Source: Actinoplanes sichuanensis
GTDB lineage: Bacteria; Actinomycetota; Actinomycetes; Mycobacteriales; Micromonosporaceae
Assembly (NCBI RefSeq): GCF_033097365.1
Contig: NZ_AP028461.1
Coordinates: 2,480,001-2,544,000, forward strand
Length of the DNA stretch: 64,000 nt
Direction of reading: 5' to 3'
Position 1 is the first letter of the stretch, and each line of letters begins with the position of its first letter. Positions 9,409 to 18,587 of the stretch are shown in pieces. The position numbers were made by a program, and so were the translations under genes. Below the pieces are notes generated by a model, which worked only from the letters and a program-made list of their open reading frames with translations, did no database searches and had not been told where the DNA came from.

Positions 9409-12400
9409 TCACCGACGGGCGATCTCCGGCAGGTGCCGGAACGGTCGTCCGGAGTGTGAGTCGGGCGAGGCCAGCTGGTCGAGTATCACCAAGCCGGTCT
9501 GATCGCCGAGCTGTGCCAGTGTCTCGCCGGCCGAGCGCCGCAGCTCGATGGAGTTGCTCGGATCTTGGCCGATCGCCTTGATGACGCCGAGCGCGCCGGC
9601 TGTTCCGATGCTTCCGAGGCTTCTCATCGCTGACTCGCGTAGTTCTCCCGGCGCGTTGTAGCCCAGTGCTACTCGCCGGATCGCGAGGAGATCGGCCGGT
9701 TCACGGGGGACCGCGATCAAGGCCAGAGCCTTGGCGCGTGTCTGGCCGTCGAGCTCGTCGTCGCAGGCGAGACCGCGTAGCGCCTCGCGAGCCAGCCTGT
9801 CGCCGCGGTGGCTGAGGATCTCGGCGAGCCGGAGTCGGATGGCAGGCGGAATCACCGCGGCGGAGATCAGCCGTCGCACTTCGTCGTGATCGGCGGGGCT
9901 GCCGGCGTAGGCGAGTGTCTCTCCGATCACGAGACGCGTCTCGTAGCCGATCCGGTCGTCCCACATCGACGGCCACAGCCGGCGCACGGCCTGGTGCTCG
10001 CCGACAGCCAGGAGTTTCCGGACGACCGGCCCGGCGAGTCGCGAATCGTGTGGTTGGAGTGCCGTGTCGATGAGGACGACGACGTCCTCCGGATCGTGCC
10101 GTTGAAGCAGGCGATCCAGGAGGATCTCCCGCGCGCGGACGTCGATCTCCGGAGCGAGGGCCAGCCGCCGTACGCGGGACAGATCGGACTGGTTTCCGTT
10201 TCGGACCAGATGAATGATCAGGCGCCCGCGAGTTCCCGGGTCGTAACGAGCATCGAGCACCATGGCCCGGCAGCGGTCCAACGAGCCGGACGGGCCGACC
10301 AGATGGTCGACGACAAGGTTCCGGAGCCAGCCGAGGTCGTCCGGGCCGCGCGTGTCGTCACCGTTGCGGGTCCAAGCGAACGAGATCAGCCAGTCCATCG
10401 TGGGGCTGTCCGCCACAGCGAGCAGACGAGTCGCGGCAGCCTTGCGGTGGCCGAGAGCGACCGCGGCTCGAGAAACGAGCCGGCACAACTGTTCCGGATC
10501 GGCCGGCAGTTCGTCGGGGAGGTCTGGTTGTTCGACCGGGTCGGGTGTGGACCGGGAGGGTTCCTCGGCCGGCGACGAGATTCGCGGGTGAAGGTATCGC
10601 CGTACCGCCGCCGCCCCGGGTAGGGGCCACCATTCGGCCCTCTGGTCGCTCGCCAGGTCGAGCAGAATGCGATGGGCGGCCGGGTCGTTGCGATCCAGCA
10701 GGGCCCTCGCGGCGTCCAGGCGGAGCATGCCGTCCTCGTCGGGATCGGTCGCGACCTGCAGGAGCAGCCGTGGATCGTCCCGGCATGAGCCGTGACGCAT
10801 GGTGTCGATGACCAGGGCGCGGGTCGGGCGCGGAGCGCTTCGGTCGACGCACAGAGCGTGCATCACGCCGTGACCGCCCCCGTGGTTTCGGAAGAAGCGG
10901 ATGGCCTCGGTACGCAGATCCGGTTCCGCCGTCGGGTCGAGGGCGAGGTCGCTTGGCAGGCGACAGTTGTAGTTGTGCCGGGCGCTCGCGAGGATCGATG
11001 TCCGGGTGGCGAGCGGGACGGTCCGATCCGTTGCCGTGGCGTGAAGCAGGTCGGCGGCCGCGCCGTCGGTTCGGGTGGCGAGTGTTTCGACCATGACGGC
11101 GACGGTGTCCGGGGGAGTCGACGGTTCGCGGAGCAGATCCTGGATCACGCGGATGCCGTCCGTTCCACGGCGCCGGGCCACGGCTGCTGCGGCTTTGCAC
11201 CGTATGTCGACGGGCGCGCCGCCATCGCGGCATATGCGTTCCAACACGTCTTGAAGGCGTGGGTCCACGTCGAAGTGATCGTCGACAAGCCGCAGGGTCG
11301 CCTCGGCTCGGACGTCCAGGGTATGTCGCTGATCCATCGCGATCTGCTGATCAGCGACCACCGTGAGCGAGGTACCGGCTTCGTCCACCGGTGCCGTTGA
11401 TCCGACCCAGTTGTCCACTCCCTTGAGCAGGTGGCCACCCATCCGATTGCCGCGGCTTGTCAAACGACGGGCGGCCCAGCGTCGGCAGGGAGTTCCGATC
11501 CGGCGGTCGGACGCTACCGCGACCAGCAATTGCTCCCCCAGCGCGGCGTCGATGTCGGCGATCTTGTCGCTGATCAACGTTCGAGGCCATGGCGGCGTCT
11601 GTGGTGACTCTGCCATGGTGGTGAGCCACCGGCACACCGCATCGTCGATGACTGCCAGGCCTGCGAGGAGCATGAGGGCCTCGCCTGCGGCGGCGCCGTC
11701 ACTCAACAGGCAGGTGCCCAGTGCGGTCACCACCCGGCCTTGAGCATCGGGATCCACCGTCGCACCGTCGAGGAGAAGGTGACCGGCTCGCATCTGGTCG
11801 CTCACCGGCCCGCCGAGAAGGCTGTGGATCGCTGTCTCCGCCAGGCCGGCTCGGGCGATACAGAACAACGCGAAGCTTCTGGTGTTCGGATCGTCGAGCT
11901 CGCTCAGCCGGCGCGACAGGTCGACGGGCTGCGCCGGGGCGGCGAGAAACTCCGCCACGCTGTGATGAATGAAGGCGATTGCCGTGCCGTCCGACACCAC
12001 CAACGAGGTCGCGGTCAGGCTCTCGCGTAGAGCCTCGCGGCCCTCGGCCGAGTTGAGCCATGACCGGACCGACGTGGGTGCCTCTGCGGTGCAATAGTCG
12101 GTTACCGACCGGAAGAGCGCACCGGGCCCCGACTGGACCGTTGCCGTCGCGGCGACCATCAGAAGGTGGTCGATGTTGTCGGCGAGCCAGACCTCGGCCT
12201 CCTGGACGGCGAGGCTCGGCAGCTGTCCACGTGACCGGCGAAGGAGTTCCACGAACTGCTCGTAGAGCTCGGTCCGCGAGGTCGGAAGACGAGCTGCGCG
12301 GTCGAACTCGTGGATCACCGCGGCCATGGCCGCCATCAGGGGGACTCGGATCAGGTTCGCCAGCGGCCCGGTCCCGAAGCGGGTGAGGAACCGCCTCGCC

Positions 12401-13269
12401 TCGCCTCGAGGATCGGGATTACGGCGGTAAGCGAACCACTTCTCGGCGAACAGCTCGAGGCGCCCGTCATCGAACACGCATAGTCGCAGTTCGGTAGCCG
12501 GAACGCCGGCGTCCAGGGGAGATCGGCTGGTGATGACGAGCCGCATCGTTCGGCTTCGGCTCGTGACTTCAAGGCGGATCAGGGTGAGCAGTCGGCTGCG
12601 TTCGGTCGACGACAGGATCTCGTCGACACCGTCGATGATGATCAGCCACTCGGCGCCCCGGGCCGGTCGTCGCCGAAAGACGTCAGCGCCGATGGACACC
12701 CCCCGTTCCGTGAAGTGGTCGGCGAGTGCCTCCGCCAGCGTCTCCCCGTGGGCCTCGGCGAGGCCCGCGGCGGGAACTCGTACCGCGACCGTGCTGCTCA
12801 CCGGTGCCGCCGTCCGCCGGAACCAGCCCGCGTTCAACCAGAACTCGGCGGACTCGCGGACGATGTTCTTCGCGAGTGTCGACTTTCCCGTGCCGGGCCC
12901 GCCGACCATGACGACGTCGGTGAATTCGGTGAGCATCTCGTGCGCGTCGAAGTATGTCGGTTCCCCCGACGAGCGCTCCGACACCGTCTTCTCGGTCTGC
13001 AGTTCGACGTAGGTGTCGCCGATCAGTGGCTGGCCGATCGACCACGGCTCGTATGCGGACTGCTCTGCCGTGACTCGCTGCGCTTCGAGTAGTCGCCGCA
13101 CCACGGGCGCGGGGAGTCTTCCCGCTGGTAGCCACCGTCGCCGAGAACGCGTACCCCGCAGCCATCCGAGGCCGAGGGCGACGCCGAAGGCGCCGAGTAC
13201 GGCGCATACCGCGCTGACGACCGAACCGACCTTGTCCAGGACATCGAGACCGGGGAGCAGATCCACCAT
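9409..13269 (-). CDS. Membrane-anchored NACHT NTPase with HEAT-like repeats
   Basis: 1286 residues from ATG 13269, with no obvious ribosome site. Residues about 13-38 form a membrane helix, followed by basic residues. The NACHT/STAND NTPase module has Walker A GGPGTGKST at 123-131 and Walker B LIIIDGVDEI at 209-218, then a sensor-like RLVITSRS stretch typical of NACHT proteins and a winged-helix-like region. From about residue 560 to the end, helical repeats of 30-40 residues recur, with motifs such as 'LLREPSTPPDTVAVMVETLA' and 'ATDPDEDGMLRLDAARALL', consistent with HEAT-like repeats as sensor. No nuclease, TIR or protease effector domain is seen, so the output may be the membrane helix itself. 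Many bacterial NACHT proteins act against phage; that role is inferred here. It is convergent with the Srf-like cassette. Confidence 0.85.
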   Translation of the reverse strand: MVDLLPGLDVLDKVGSVVSAVCAVLGAFGVALGLGWLRGTRSRRRWLPAGRLPAPVVRRLLEAQRVTAEQSAYEPWSIGQPLIGDTYVELQTEKTVSERSSGEPTYFDAHEMLTEFTDVVMVGGPGTGKSTLAKNIVRESAEFWLNAGWFRRTAAPVSSTVAVRVPAAGLAEAHGETLAEALADHFTERGVSIGADVFRRRPARGAEWLIIIDGVDEILSSTERSRLLTLIRLEVTSRSRTMRLVITSRSPLDAGVPATELRLCVFDDGRLELFAEKWFAYRRNPDPRGEARRFLTRFGTGPLANLIRVPLMAAMAAVIHEFDRAARLPTSRTELYEQFVELLRRSRGQLPSLAVQEAEVWLADNIDHLLMVAATATVQSGPGALFRSVTDYCTAEAPTSVRSWLNSAEGREALRESLTATSLVVSDGTAIAFIHHSVAEFLAAPAQPVDLSRRLSELDDPNTRSFALFCIARAGLAETAIHSLLGGPVSDQMRAGHLLLDGATVDPDAQGRVVTALGTCLLSDGAAAGEALMLLAGLAVIDDAVCRWLTTMAESPQTPPWPRTLISDKIADIDAALGEQLLVAVASDRRIGTPCRRWAARRLTSRGNRMGGHLLKGVDNWVGSTAPVDEAGTSLTVVADQQIAMDQRHTLDVRAEATLRLVDDHFDVDPRLQDVLERICRDGGAPVDIRCKAAAAVARRRGTDGIRVIQDLLREPSTPPDTVAVMVETLATRTDGAAADLLHATATDRTVPLATRTSILASARHNYNCRLPSDLALDPTAEPDLRTEAIRFFRNHGGGHGVMHALCVDRSAPRPTRALVIDTMRHGSCRDDPRLLLQVATDPDEDGMLRLDAARALLDRNDPAAHRILLDLASDQRAEWWPLPGAAAVRRYLHPRISSPAEEPSRSTPDPVEQPDLPDELPADPEQLCRLVSRAAVALGHRKAAATRLLAVADSPTMDWLISFAWTRNGDDTRGPDDLGWLRNLVVDHLVGPSGSLDRCRAMVLDARYDPGTRGRLIIHLVRNGNQSDLSRVRRLALAPEIDVRAREILLDRLLQRHDPEDVVVLIDTALQPHDSRLAGPVVRKLLAVGEHQAVRRLWPSMWDDRIGYETRLVIGETLAYAGSPADHDEVRRLISAAVIPPAIRLRLAEILSHRGDRLAREALRGLACDDELDGQTRAKALALIAVPREPADLLAIRRVALGYNAPGELRESAMRSLGSIGTAGALGVIKAIGQDPSNSIELRRSAGETLAQLGDQTGLVILDQLASPDSHSGRPFRHLPEIARR

Positions 13270-13339
13270 GCGAGCGTAGGAGTGCTCGGCAACGACGGAT
13301 GTCGCTTGGTCGGCATTGCCGGCCCCGTCGGGTGGGTCG

Positions 13340-14767
13340 TCAGGCGGAGGCGTGGGCGGGTGTCGGGGTGGGGGCGGGCAGGGCGGTGGTGCCGCCGGGC
13401 AGGACGAAGGAGAGCAGCACGGCGAGGCCGGTGAAGCCGGTCGTCCACCAGAACGCCGCGTGGAACGCCGTGGTCGTCGAGCCCGAGCCGGTCGTCGACG
13501 TCGCCAGGATCACCGCGAGCAGGGCTACCCCGACCGAGCCGCCGACCTGCTGGGCGATCCGGGTCACGATGCCGGCGTGCGGCATCTCGTCCCGGTCCAG
13601 GCCGACGAAGGCGACCGTCATCAGTGGAATCATCACCATGCCCAGGCCCAGGCCGCGGACGAACAGCGCGACCAGCAGCAGCCATGTCGTGGTGCCGGTG
13701 CCGGCGAAGGCGAACGGCACGGTGGCCGCGCCGACCAGCAGGAAGCCGAGGAAGACCACCCAGCGGGCGCCGATCCGGTCCAGCATGCGGGTCGCGACGG
13801 TACGGCTGATCAGCGACCCCACGCCCTGCGGGATCAGCAGTAGACCGGCGCCGAGCGCGTCCTCGCCGCGCAGTTCCTGCCAGTAGAGCGGTAGCAGCAG
13901 CATCGAGCCGTAGAGGGCGGCCCCGGACAGGAACATCAGGGTGGTCGCGGCCCAGGTCGGCCGCGAGCGCAGCACGTCGAGGTCGACGAGCGCGTCACCG
14001 CGGTGGCGCAGCGCCCAGACGACGAACGCGGCCAGCAGGACCGCGCCGCCGGCCAGCGGCGGATAGACGTCGGGCTGGGTGAATCCGCCGCCGCCGGTGA
14101 CGTTCGACAGGCCCCAGAGTAGGGCGACGAGGGCGGGGGAGAGTAGGAGCAGGCCCACCACGTCCAGTTTGACGCGGCGGCCGGACCGGTCGGCCGGGAT
14201 CATCCGCTGGGCGAGAACCAGGCCGGCCACGCAGAGCGGCACGTTTACCAGGAAGAGCAACTGCCAGTCGCCGGCGCCGAGGATCAGCCCGCCGATCACC
14301 GGCCCCAGGATCGGGCCGAGCGCGGTGGGCAGGGCGATGACCGACATCAGCCGGTTGCGGTCGGCGCCCTGGGCCGCCTGCATGATCATCGTGGTCATCA
14401 GGGGGATCATCACGCCGCCGCCCAGGCCCTGCAGCACCCGGAAGGCGATCAGGCTGGGCGCGTTCCAGGCCATCGAGCACAGCACCGAACCGGCCAGGAA
14501 GGCGGCCAGCGCGACCATCCACAGTCGCTTGGCGCCGAGTCGGCTCTGCAGCCAGCCGACGGTCGGGATCACCACACCGAGGGCCAGCAGGTACGCGGTG
14601 CTCACCCACTGGATGGTGCTGACGTCGGCGTTCAGGTCGGCGGCCAGCTCGTGCAGGGCCACGCTGACGATCGTCGAGTCGAGGATCACGGCGATGCCGC
14701 CGACCAGGACCGCGATGGCCGTACGCATCGCGGTGTCATCGGTCGTCCGGGCCGGAGGGAGTGACAT
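13340..14767 (-). CDS. DHA2-type MFS drug exporter (EmrB/QacA family)
   Basis: 475 residues with about 14 hydrophobic segments. The N-terminus has the DHA2 signature: AVILDSTIVSVALHELA in helix 1, then STIQWVSTAYLLALGVVIP, and motif A RLGAKRLWM in the loop after helix 2, followed by motif C-like GLGGGVMIP and GPILGPVIGG. These proteins export cationic or amphipathic drugs using the proton gradient. The gene is divergent from a TetR gene, and a perfect palindrome lies between them, so repression by that TetR is likely. Substrate not predictable. Confidence 0.92.
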   Translation of the reverse strand: MSLPPARTTDDTAMRTAIAVLVGGIAVILDSTIVSVALHELAADLNADVSTIQWVSTAYLLALGVVIPTVGWLQSRLGAKRLWMVALAAFLAGSVLCSMAWNAPSLIAFRVLQGLGGGVMIPLMTTMIMQAAQGADRNRLMSVIALPTALGPILGPVIGGLILGAGDWQLLFLVNVPLCVAGLVLAQRMIPADRSGRRVKLDVVGLLLLSPALVALLWGLSNVTGGGGFTQPDVYPPLAGGAVLLAAFVVWALRHRGDALVDLDVLRSRPTWAATTLMFLSGAALYGSMLLLPLYWQELRGEDALGAGLLLIPQGVGSLISRTVATRMLDRIGARWVVFLGFLLVGAATVPFAFAGTGTTTWLLLVALFVRGLGLGMVMIPLMTVAFVGLDRDEMPHAGIVTRIAQQVGGSVGVALLAVILATSTTGSGSTTTAFHAAFWWTTGFTGLAVLLSFVLPGGTTALPAPTPTPAHASA

Positions 14768-14781
14768 GACCTACCGCCTTA

Positions 14782-14837
14782 AGATACGAAGCTGTATCTA
14801 ACTTTGCGTCGACGGTAAGCCCCTGCGATAAGATACG
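14782..14837. promoter_or_regulatory. TetR operator region between exporter and regulator
   Basis: A perfect interrupted palindrome AGATAC-GAAGCT-GTATCT covers 14782-14799, and the half-site TAAGATACG recurs at 14829-14837 just before the TetR GTG. Shared half-sites in a 73-base divergent region are the usual arrangement for TetR autoregulation plus exporter control. TAAGAT at 14829-14834 could also serve as a -10 box, which would place transcription start at or next to the GTG and give a leaderless mRNA. Confidence 0.7.
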
Positions 14838-14840
14838 CAA

Positions 14841-15443
14841 GTGACTCTTAAGGGCCGGCGGCGTGGAACCGAACTGGAAGACGCGATCCTCGACGCCGCA
14901 TTCGAGGTGCTGACCGAGCACAGCTACGCCGGCTTCACCTACGAGGCGATCGCCGCCCGCGCCGGGACCAGCCGTCCGGTGCTCTACCGGCGCTGGGCCC
15001 AGCGGGAGGATCTGCTGCTGGCCACGATCCGCAAACACTGGGCGGCGCATCCGGTCGAGCTGCCCGACACCGGCAACCTCCGCGACGACGCGATCGGCTT
15101 CCTGCGCAACGCCGGCGCGGGCCGCTCCGGCATGATGACCATGCTCGGCATGCAGCTCGCCGAGTACTTCCGGGCCACCGGGACCAGCTTCAGCGACCTG
15201 CGGCGGCACCTGCTGATCCCCGGCCGGCGGTCGGGTTTCGAACGGCTGCTGGAGCGGGCGGTCCAGCGCGGCGAGCTGCCCGACGTGCCGCGCCCGCCCC
15301 GCGTGGTCAACGTGCCCTTCGACCTGTTCCGGCACGAGATGTTCATGACCATGCGCCCGCCGTCCGACGAGACCGCCATCGAGATCATCGATCAGATCTG
15401 GCTACCGCTGCTCGGCTGGCGGCCCGCTCCTCCGGACCTCTGA
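14841..15443 (+). CDS. TetR/AcrR-family repressor
   Basis: 200 residues from GTG 14841. The N-terminal helix-turn-helix is canonical: LEDAILDAAFEVLTEHSYAG, then FTYEAIAARAGTSRPVLYRRW. The C-terminal ligand domain is of the TetR_C_16/C_33 type in length. The start lies directly behind the repeated half-site at 14829-14837. It most likely represses itself and the divergent exporter, released by the exporter substrate. The inducer is unknown. Confidence 0.92.
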   Translation: MTLKGRRRGTELEDAILDAAFEVLTEHSYAGFTYEAIAARAGTSRPVLYRRWAQREDLLLATIRKHWAAHPVELPDTGNLRDDAIGFLRNAGAGRSGMMTMLGMQLAEYFRATGTSFSDLRRHLLIPGRRSGFERLLERAVQRGELPDVPRPPRVVNVPFDLFRHEMFMTMRPPSDETAIEIIDQIWLPLLGWRPAPPDL

Positions 15444-15454
15444 GACGACTCGGG

Positions 15455-16000
15455 TCAGGCCGCCGGAGTCTCGGCGGTGGCCACGATGGTGGCCCGGCCG
15501 AGGATGTGCCCGGCCATCGTGAACCCGAGAACGGCCGGGGTGACGTCGGCCGGCACCCCGATGTCCTCGACATCCAGGGCGTGCACGGTGATGAAGTAGC
15601 GATGCGGGCCGTGCCCGGCCGGCGGAGCCGCACCGACGTACTGCGCCAGACCGGCGTCGTTGCGCAGCTGGAACGCTCCCGCCGGCAGCCCCGAGCCCGC
15701 GCCGTCACCGGCGCCCGCGGGCAGAGCCGTCACATCGGCCGGGATGCCGGCGACCACCCAGTGCCAGAAACCGGACATCGTCGGCGCATCGGGGTCGAAG
15801 ACGGTCACCGCGAAACTCCTCGTGCCCTCGGGTGCACCGGCCCAGGCCAGATCGGGGGAGAGATCCTCGCCGCCGGGGATCCCGAAGGCGCCGGACATCT
15901 GCGGCGGGAGCAGGGGCCGGCCGTCGGCGGCCACGGTGCTCGTGACCTCGAAACTCGGCACCTGCGGAAGACGGACGAACGGGCTGTCGGAAACGGTCAT
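15455..16000 (-). CDS. PEBP family protein (YbhB/YbcL, Raf-kinase-inhibitor-like)
   Basis: 181 residues from ATG 16000; an upstream in-frame start adds 17 residues without support. The fold motifs of phosphatidylethanolamine-binding proteins are present: DLAWAGAPEGTRSFAVTVFDPDAPT, then GFWHWVVAGIPADV, and GPHRYFITVHALD, which together form the anion-binding pocket. Bacterial members are small cytoplasmic proteins of mostly unknown role. No signal peptide. The gene is divergent from an XRE-type regulator that may control it. Confidence 0.9.
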   Translation of the reverse strand: MTVSDSPFVRLPQVPSFEVTSTVAADGRPLLPPQMSGAFGIPGGEDLSPDLAWAGAPEGTRSFAVTVFDPDAPTMSGFWHWVVAGIPADVTALPAGAGDGAGSGLPAGAFQLRNDAGLAQYVGAAPPAGHGPHRYFITVHALDVEDIGVPADVTPAVLGFTMAGHILGRATIVATAETPAA

Positions 16001-16147
16001 GGCGATGCTGCTCCCTGCGCTGGTGAACTGCGAACGCCGACCAGCCTGCAAGCCGCGCCCGACGGCAGGGAGATCCTCGGCATCCTGGTGCCCGCAGTGC
16101 CACCCTCAGCTGTCGACGCTGGCATCGAGGCGGGGCAGACTGGGCCG

Positions 16148-16993
16148 GTGCCAGCGTCCAGAGCCACGAACCGGCCCGAGCTGTCGGCCTTCCTGCGGGC
16201 GATGCGATCACGCCTGCGGCCCGACGACGTGGGTCTGCCGCCGACCGACCGGCGGCGCACCCCGGGCCTGCGGCGCCAGGAGGTCGCCCAGCTCGCGGCG
16301 GTCAGCATCGACTGGTACATCCGACTGGAGCAGGGCCGCGTCGGCATCCCGGGCGCCGCCGTGCTGGACGCGGTGAGTCAGGCCCTCAAGCTGTCCGAGA
16401 TCGAGCGGCACCATCTGCACCTGATCGCCCGCGGTGAGGCGCCGCCGCCCCGACATGTGCCGGCGCCGGCCAGTGAGTCGCTGCGGACCCTGCTGCACGG
16501 CATGCCCACGACCCCCGCCTGGATCGTGGACTTCCGGTTCGACGTCCTCGCATACAACGCGGCCGCGACGTCGCTGTTCGGCCCGGGTTTCACCGTGGGC
16601 ACCAACACGGCGCGGGAGCTGTTCCTCGACCCCGGCAGCCGTGACCTCCAGCTGGACTGGGCCCGGATCGCCCGCGAGTATGTCGGCAATCTGCGCGCCA
16701 ACCTGGCCCGGCACCCGGACGACCCGCCGCTCCAGGCACTCGTCGACGAGCTGCGCCGCGGCAGCCGGGACTTCGCGGTCACGTGGGACGACCAGACCGT
16801 GGAGCAGCGGACGAACGGGACCAAACGCATCCTGCATCCCGTCGCCGGGATGATGACCTTGCGCTACGACGTCCTGGCCGTCCAGGACGGATCCGATCAG
16901 CGCCTTTCGGTCATCACCCCGGCGGACGCGGCCACCGAGAGTGCCCTGCGTTCGCTGCTGCTCCCGCGACACGGACTGCGCGCGGTGAACTGA
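16148..16993 (+). CDS. XRE-family regulator with MmyB-like ligand domain
   Basis: 281 residues from GTG 16148. The N-terminal HTH has the form typical of this actinobacterial group: LSAFLRAMRSRLRPDDVGLP, RRTPGLRRQEVAQLAAVS, WYIRLEQGR. From about residue 110 comes the MmyB-like ligand-binding domain (PAWIVDFRFDVLAYNAAATSLFG; later LARHPDDPPLQALVDELRRGS), which in a related structure binds a fatty acid. The gene is divergent from the PEBP gene across 147 bases and could repress it. The C-terminal region is full length. Confidence 0.9.
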   Translation: MPASRATNRPELSAFLRAMRSRLRPDDVGLPPTDRRRTPGLRRQEVAQLAAVSIDWYIRLEQGRVGIPGAAVLDAVSQALKLSEIERHHLHLIARGEAPPPRHVPAPASESLRTLLHGMPTTPAWIVDFRFDVLAYNAAATSLFGPGFTVGTNTARELFLDPGSRDLQLDWARIAREYVGNLRANLARHPDDPPLQALVDELRRGSRDFAVTWDDQTVEQRTNGTKRILHPVAGMMTLRYDVLAVQDGSDQRLSVITPADAATESALRSLLLPRHGLRAVN

Positions 16994-17002
16994 GCGGTAC
17001 GA

Positions 17003-18475
17003 CTACGGGATGGCGCTGGTGTTGAAGGCGAACCGGGCCACCGAGTCGGCGATGGCGTCGGCGTTGACGTCGAGCGCGGTCGCGTTGATGTTGGTGACGG
17101 TGTCGCAGGCCTGGTGGTAGCAGACGTCGTAGGCGACACCCGCGGTGCCACCGAACAGGGCCTGCTCCTCGGGCGTCTTGATGCCCTCGGCGCCGGTGAA
17201 GATGCCACCGGCCGGAATCCCGACGGCGATGAACGGGCCGTAGTCGGAGCGGCCGTCGAAGTCGGTGCCGACGTGGCCCAGCCCGCGCTTGTCGAAGAAC
17301 TTCGCCAACTGCTTCTCGATCTGCGCCGAGCCGGGCGGACCGGCCGGCGAGCCCTCGGCGTCCGAGTCGTCGCCGTCGTAGAGCTTGTAGGCGTAGTTGG
17401 GTGAGGCCACCATGTCGAAGTTCAGGTACAGCTTGATCCGGTCCTTCTCGGCGGCGGACAGCCCCTCGACGTACTGGTCGGAGCCGAGCAGGCCGGGTTC
17501 CTCGGCCGCCCAGAACGCGAAGCGGACCTTGTTCTTGACCGGGACGTGCTTCATCTGCAGGGCGGTTTCCAGGATCGCGGCGGTACCCGACCCGTTGTCG
17601 TTGATACCGGGGCCCTCGGGCACGCTGTCCAGGTGGGCGCCGACCATCACGACGTTGCTCGGGTTGCCGGTACGGGTCTCGGCGATCACGTTGTGGTCGG
17701 TGCCCAGCGTCAGCGTGGCGTCGACCTTGAGCCGCACGGTGGCCCCCGGCGTGTCGGCGAGCTCGTTGCCGACGGCGAAGCTCGCGAAGACCATCGGGAC
17801 TCCGGCCCGCCACTCGCCGATGTCGAGCGGGAACGGGTCGGTACGGCCGGGCTGCCCCTCGTTGAACACGATGATCCCGGAAGCGCCGGCGAATCCCGCG
17901 TTGCGGATCTTGGTGACGAACGGGCAGGTGCCGCGCTGGATGAGCGCGATCCGGCCGGCGACGAAACCGTCGAAGTCGGAGGTCTCGCAGCCGCTGGTCG
18001 ACGTGGGTGTCGGGGTCGGCGGCAGGGTGAGGTCGACGGCCTGCACCTGGGCGGTGACATCGCCGGGCGGGGAGGGGGCGAACGTGACGAAGTCCTGGTC
18101 GGGCACCCAGGCCTTGCTGGTCGGTGCGGTCAGTTCCAGGGTGGGCGGGCTGTTCTCGACCCAGCCCTCGATGAAGTTGATCGGGTCGAGGGTGACCTTG
18201 TAGCCGGCACGGCGCAGTTTGTCGGCGACGTAGTCCCGGGACGCCCGGTAGCCCGGTGTGCCGGCCGCGCGGGTCCCGCCGTTGGCGTCGGCGATCGCCT
18301 GAAGTCTGGTGAGGTGCTTCTGGGCGTTCGCTCCGGTGACCTGCTTGACCAGGATCTTGGCGAACACGTCGTCGAGTGAGGTGGCGGAGGCTGGTGAAGG
18401 CTGGGCGAGTAACAGGGCGAGGGTCGTGGCCACCGAAACGGCGCCGACAAGCCCTCTGCGAAGACTGGTGCGCAT
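17003..18475 (-). CDS. Secreted M28-family aminopeptidase with PA domain
   Basis: 490 residues from ATG 18475, preceded by a G-rich ribosome site (GGGGGG). A signal peptide covers residues 1 to about 31 (MRTSLRRGLVGAVSVATTLA ... ASATS). A PA insert follows at about 130-230. The dinuclear zinc site of M28 is intact: HLDS at about 281, INDNGSG (bridging Asp), AAEEPGL (general base and ligand Glu), NFDM (Asp) and the distal CYHQACD (His). Family members release N-terminal residues from peptides outside the cell, like the Streptomyces griseus aminopeptidase. Stand-alone gene just downstream of the GH9 cellulase. Confidence 0.93.
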   Translation of the reverse strand: MRTSLRRGLVGAVSVATTLALLLAQPSPASATSLDDVFAKILVKQVTGANAQKHLTRLQAIADANGGTRAAGTPGYRASRDYVADKLRRAGYKVTLDPINFIEGWVENSPPTLELTAPTSKAWVPDQDFVTFAPSPPGDVTAQVQAVDLTLPPTPTPTSTSGCETSDFDGFVAGRIALIQRGTCPFVTKIRNAGFAGASGIIVFNEGQPGRTDPFPLDIGEWRAGVPMVFASFAVGNELADTPGATVRLKVDATLTLGTDHNVIAETRTGNPSNVVMVGAHLDSVPEGPGINDNGSGTAAILETALQMKHVPVKNKVRFAFWAAEEPGLLGSDQYVEGLSAAEKDRIKLYLNFDMVASPNYAYKLYDGDDSDAEGSPAGPPGSAQIEKQLAKFFDKRGLGHVGTDFDGRSDYGPFIAVGIPAGGIFTGAEGIKTPEEQALFGGTAGVAYDVCYHQACDTVTNINATALDVNADAIADSVARFAFNTSAIP

Positions 18476-18563
18476 GATCCCCCCCGGACCGATAGATCGA
18501 TTGATTGTCGTAACTCCGGTGATGCGGAACGTAACGCGCACCTCCGAGGGGCAGGAATGGCCC

Positions 18564-18584
18564 GACCGTCCGGTAAGGACGGTC
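18564..18584. terminator. Hairpin downstream of the GH9 gene
   Basis: GACCGTCC-GGTAA-GGACGGTC is a perfect 8-base-pair stem with a 5-base loop, starting four bases after the stop codon of the GH9 gene on the minus strand. There is no T-tract, as is usual in high-GC actinobacteria. Confidence 0.55.
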
Positions 18585-18587
18585 CGG

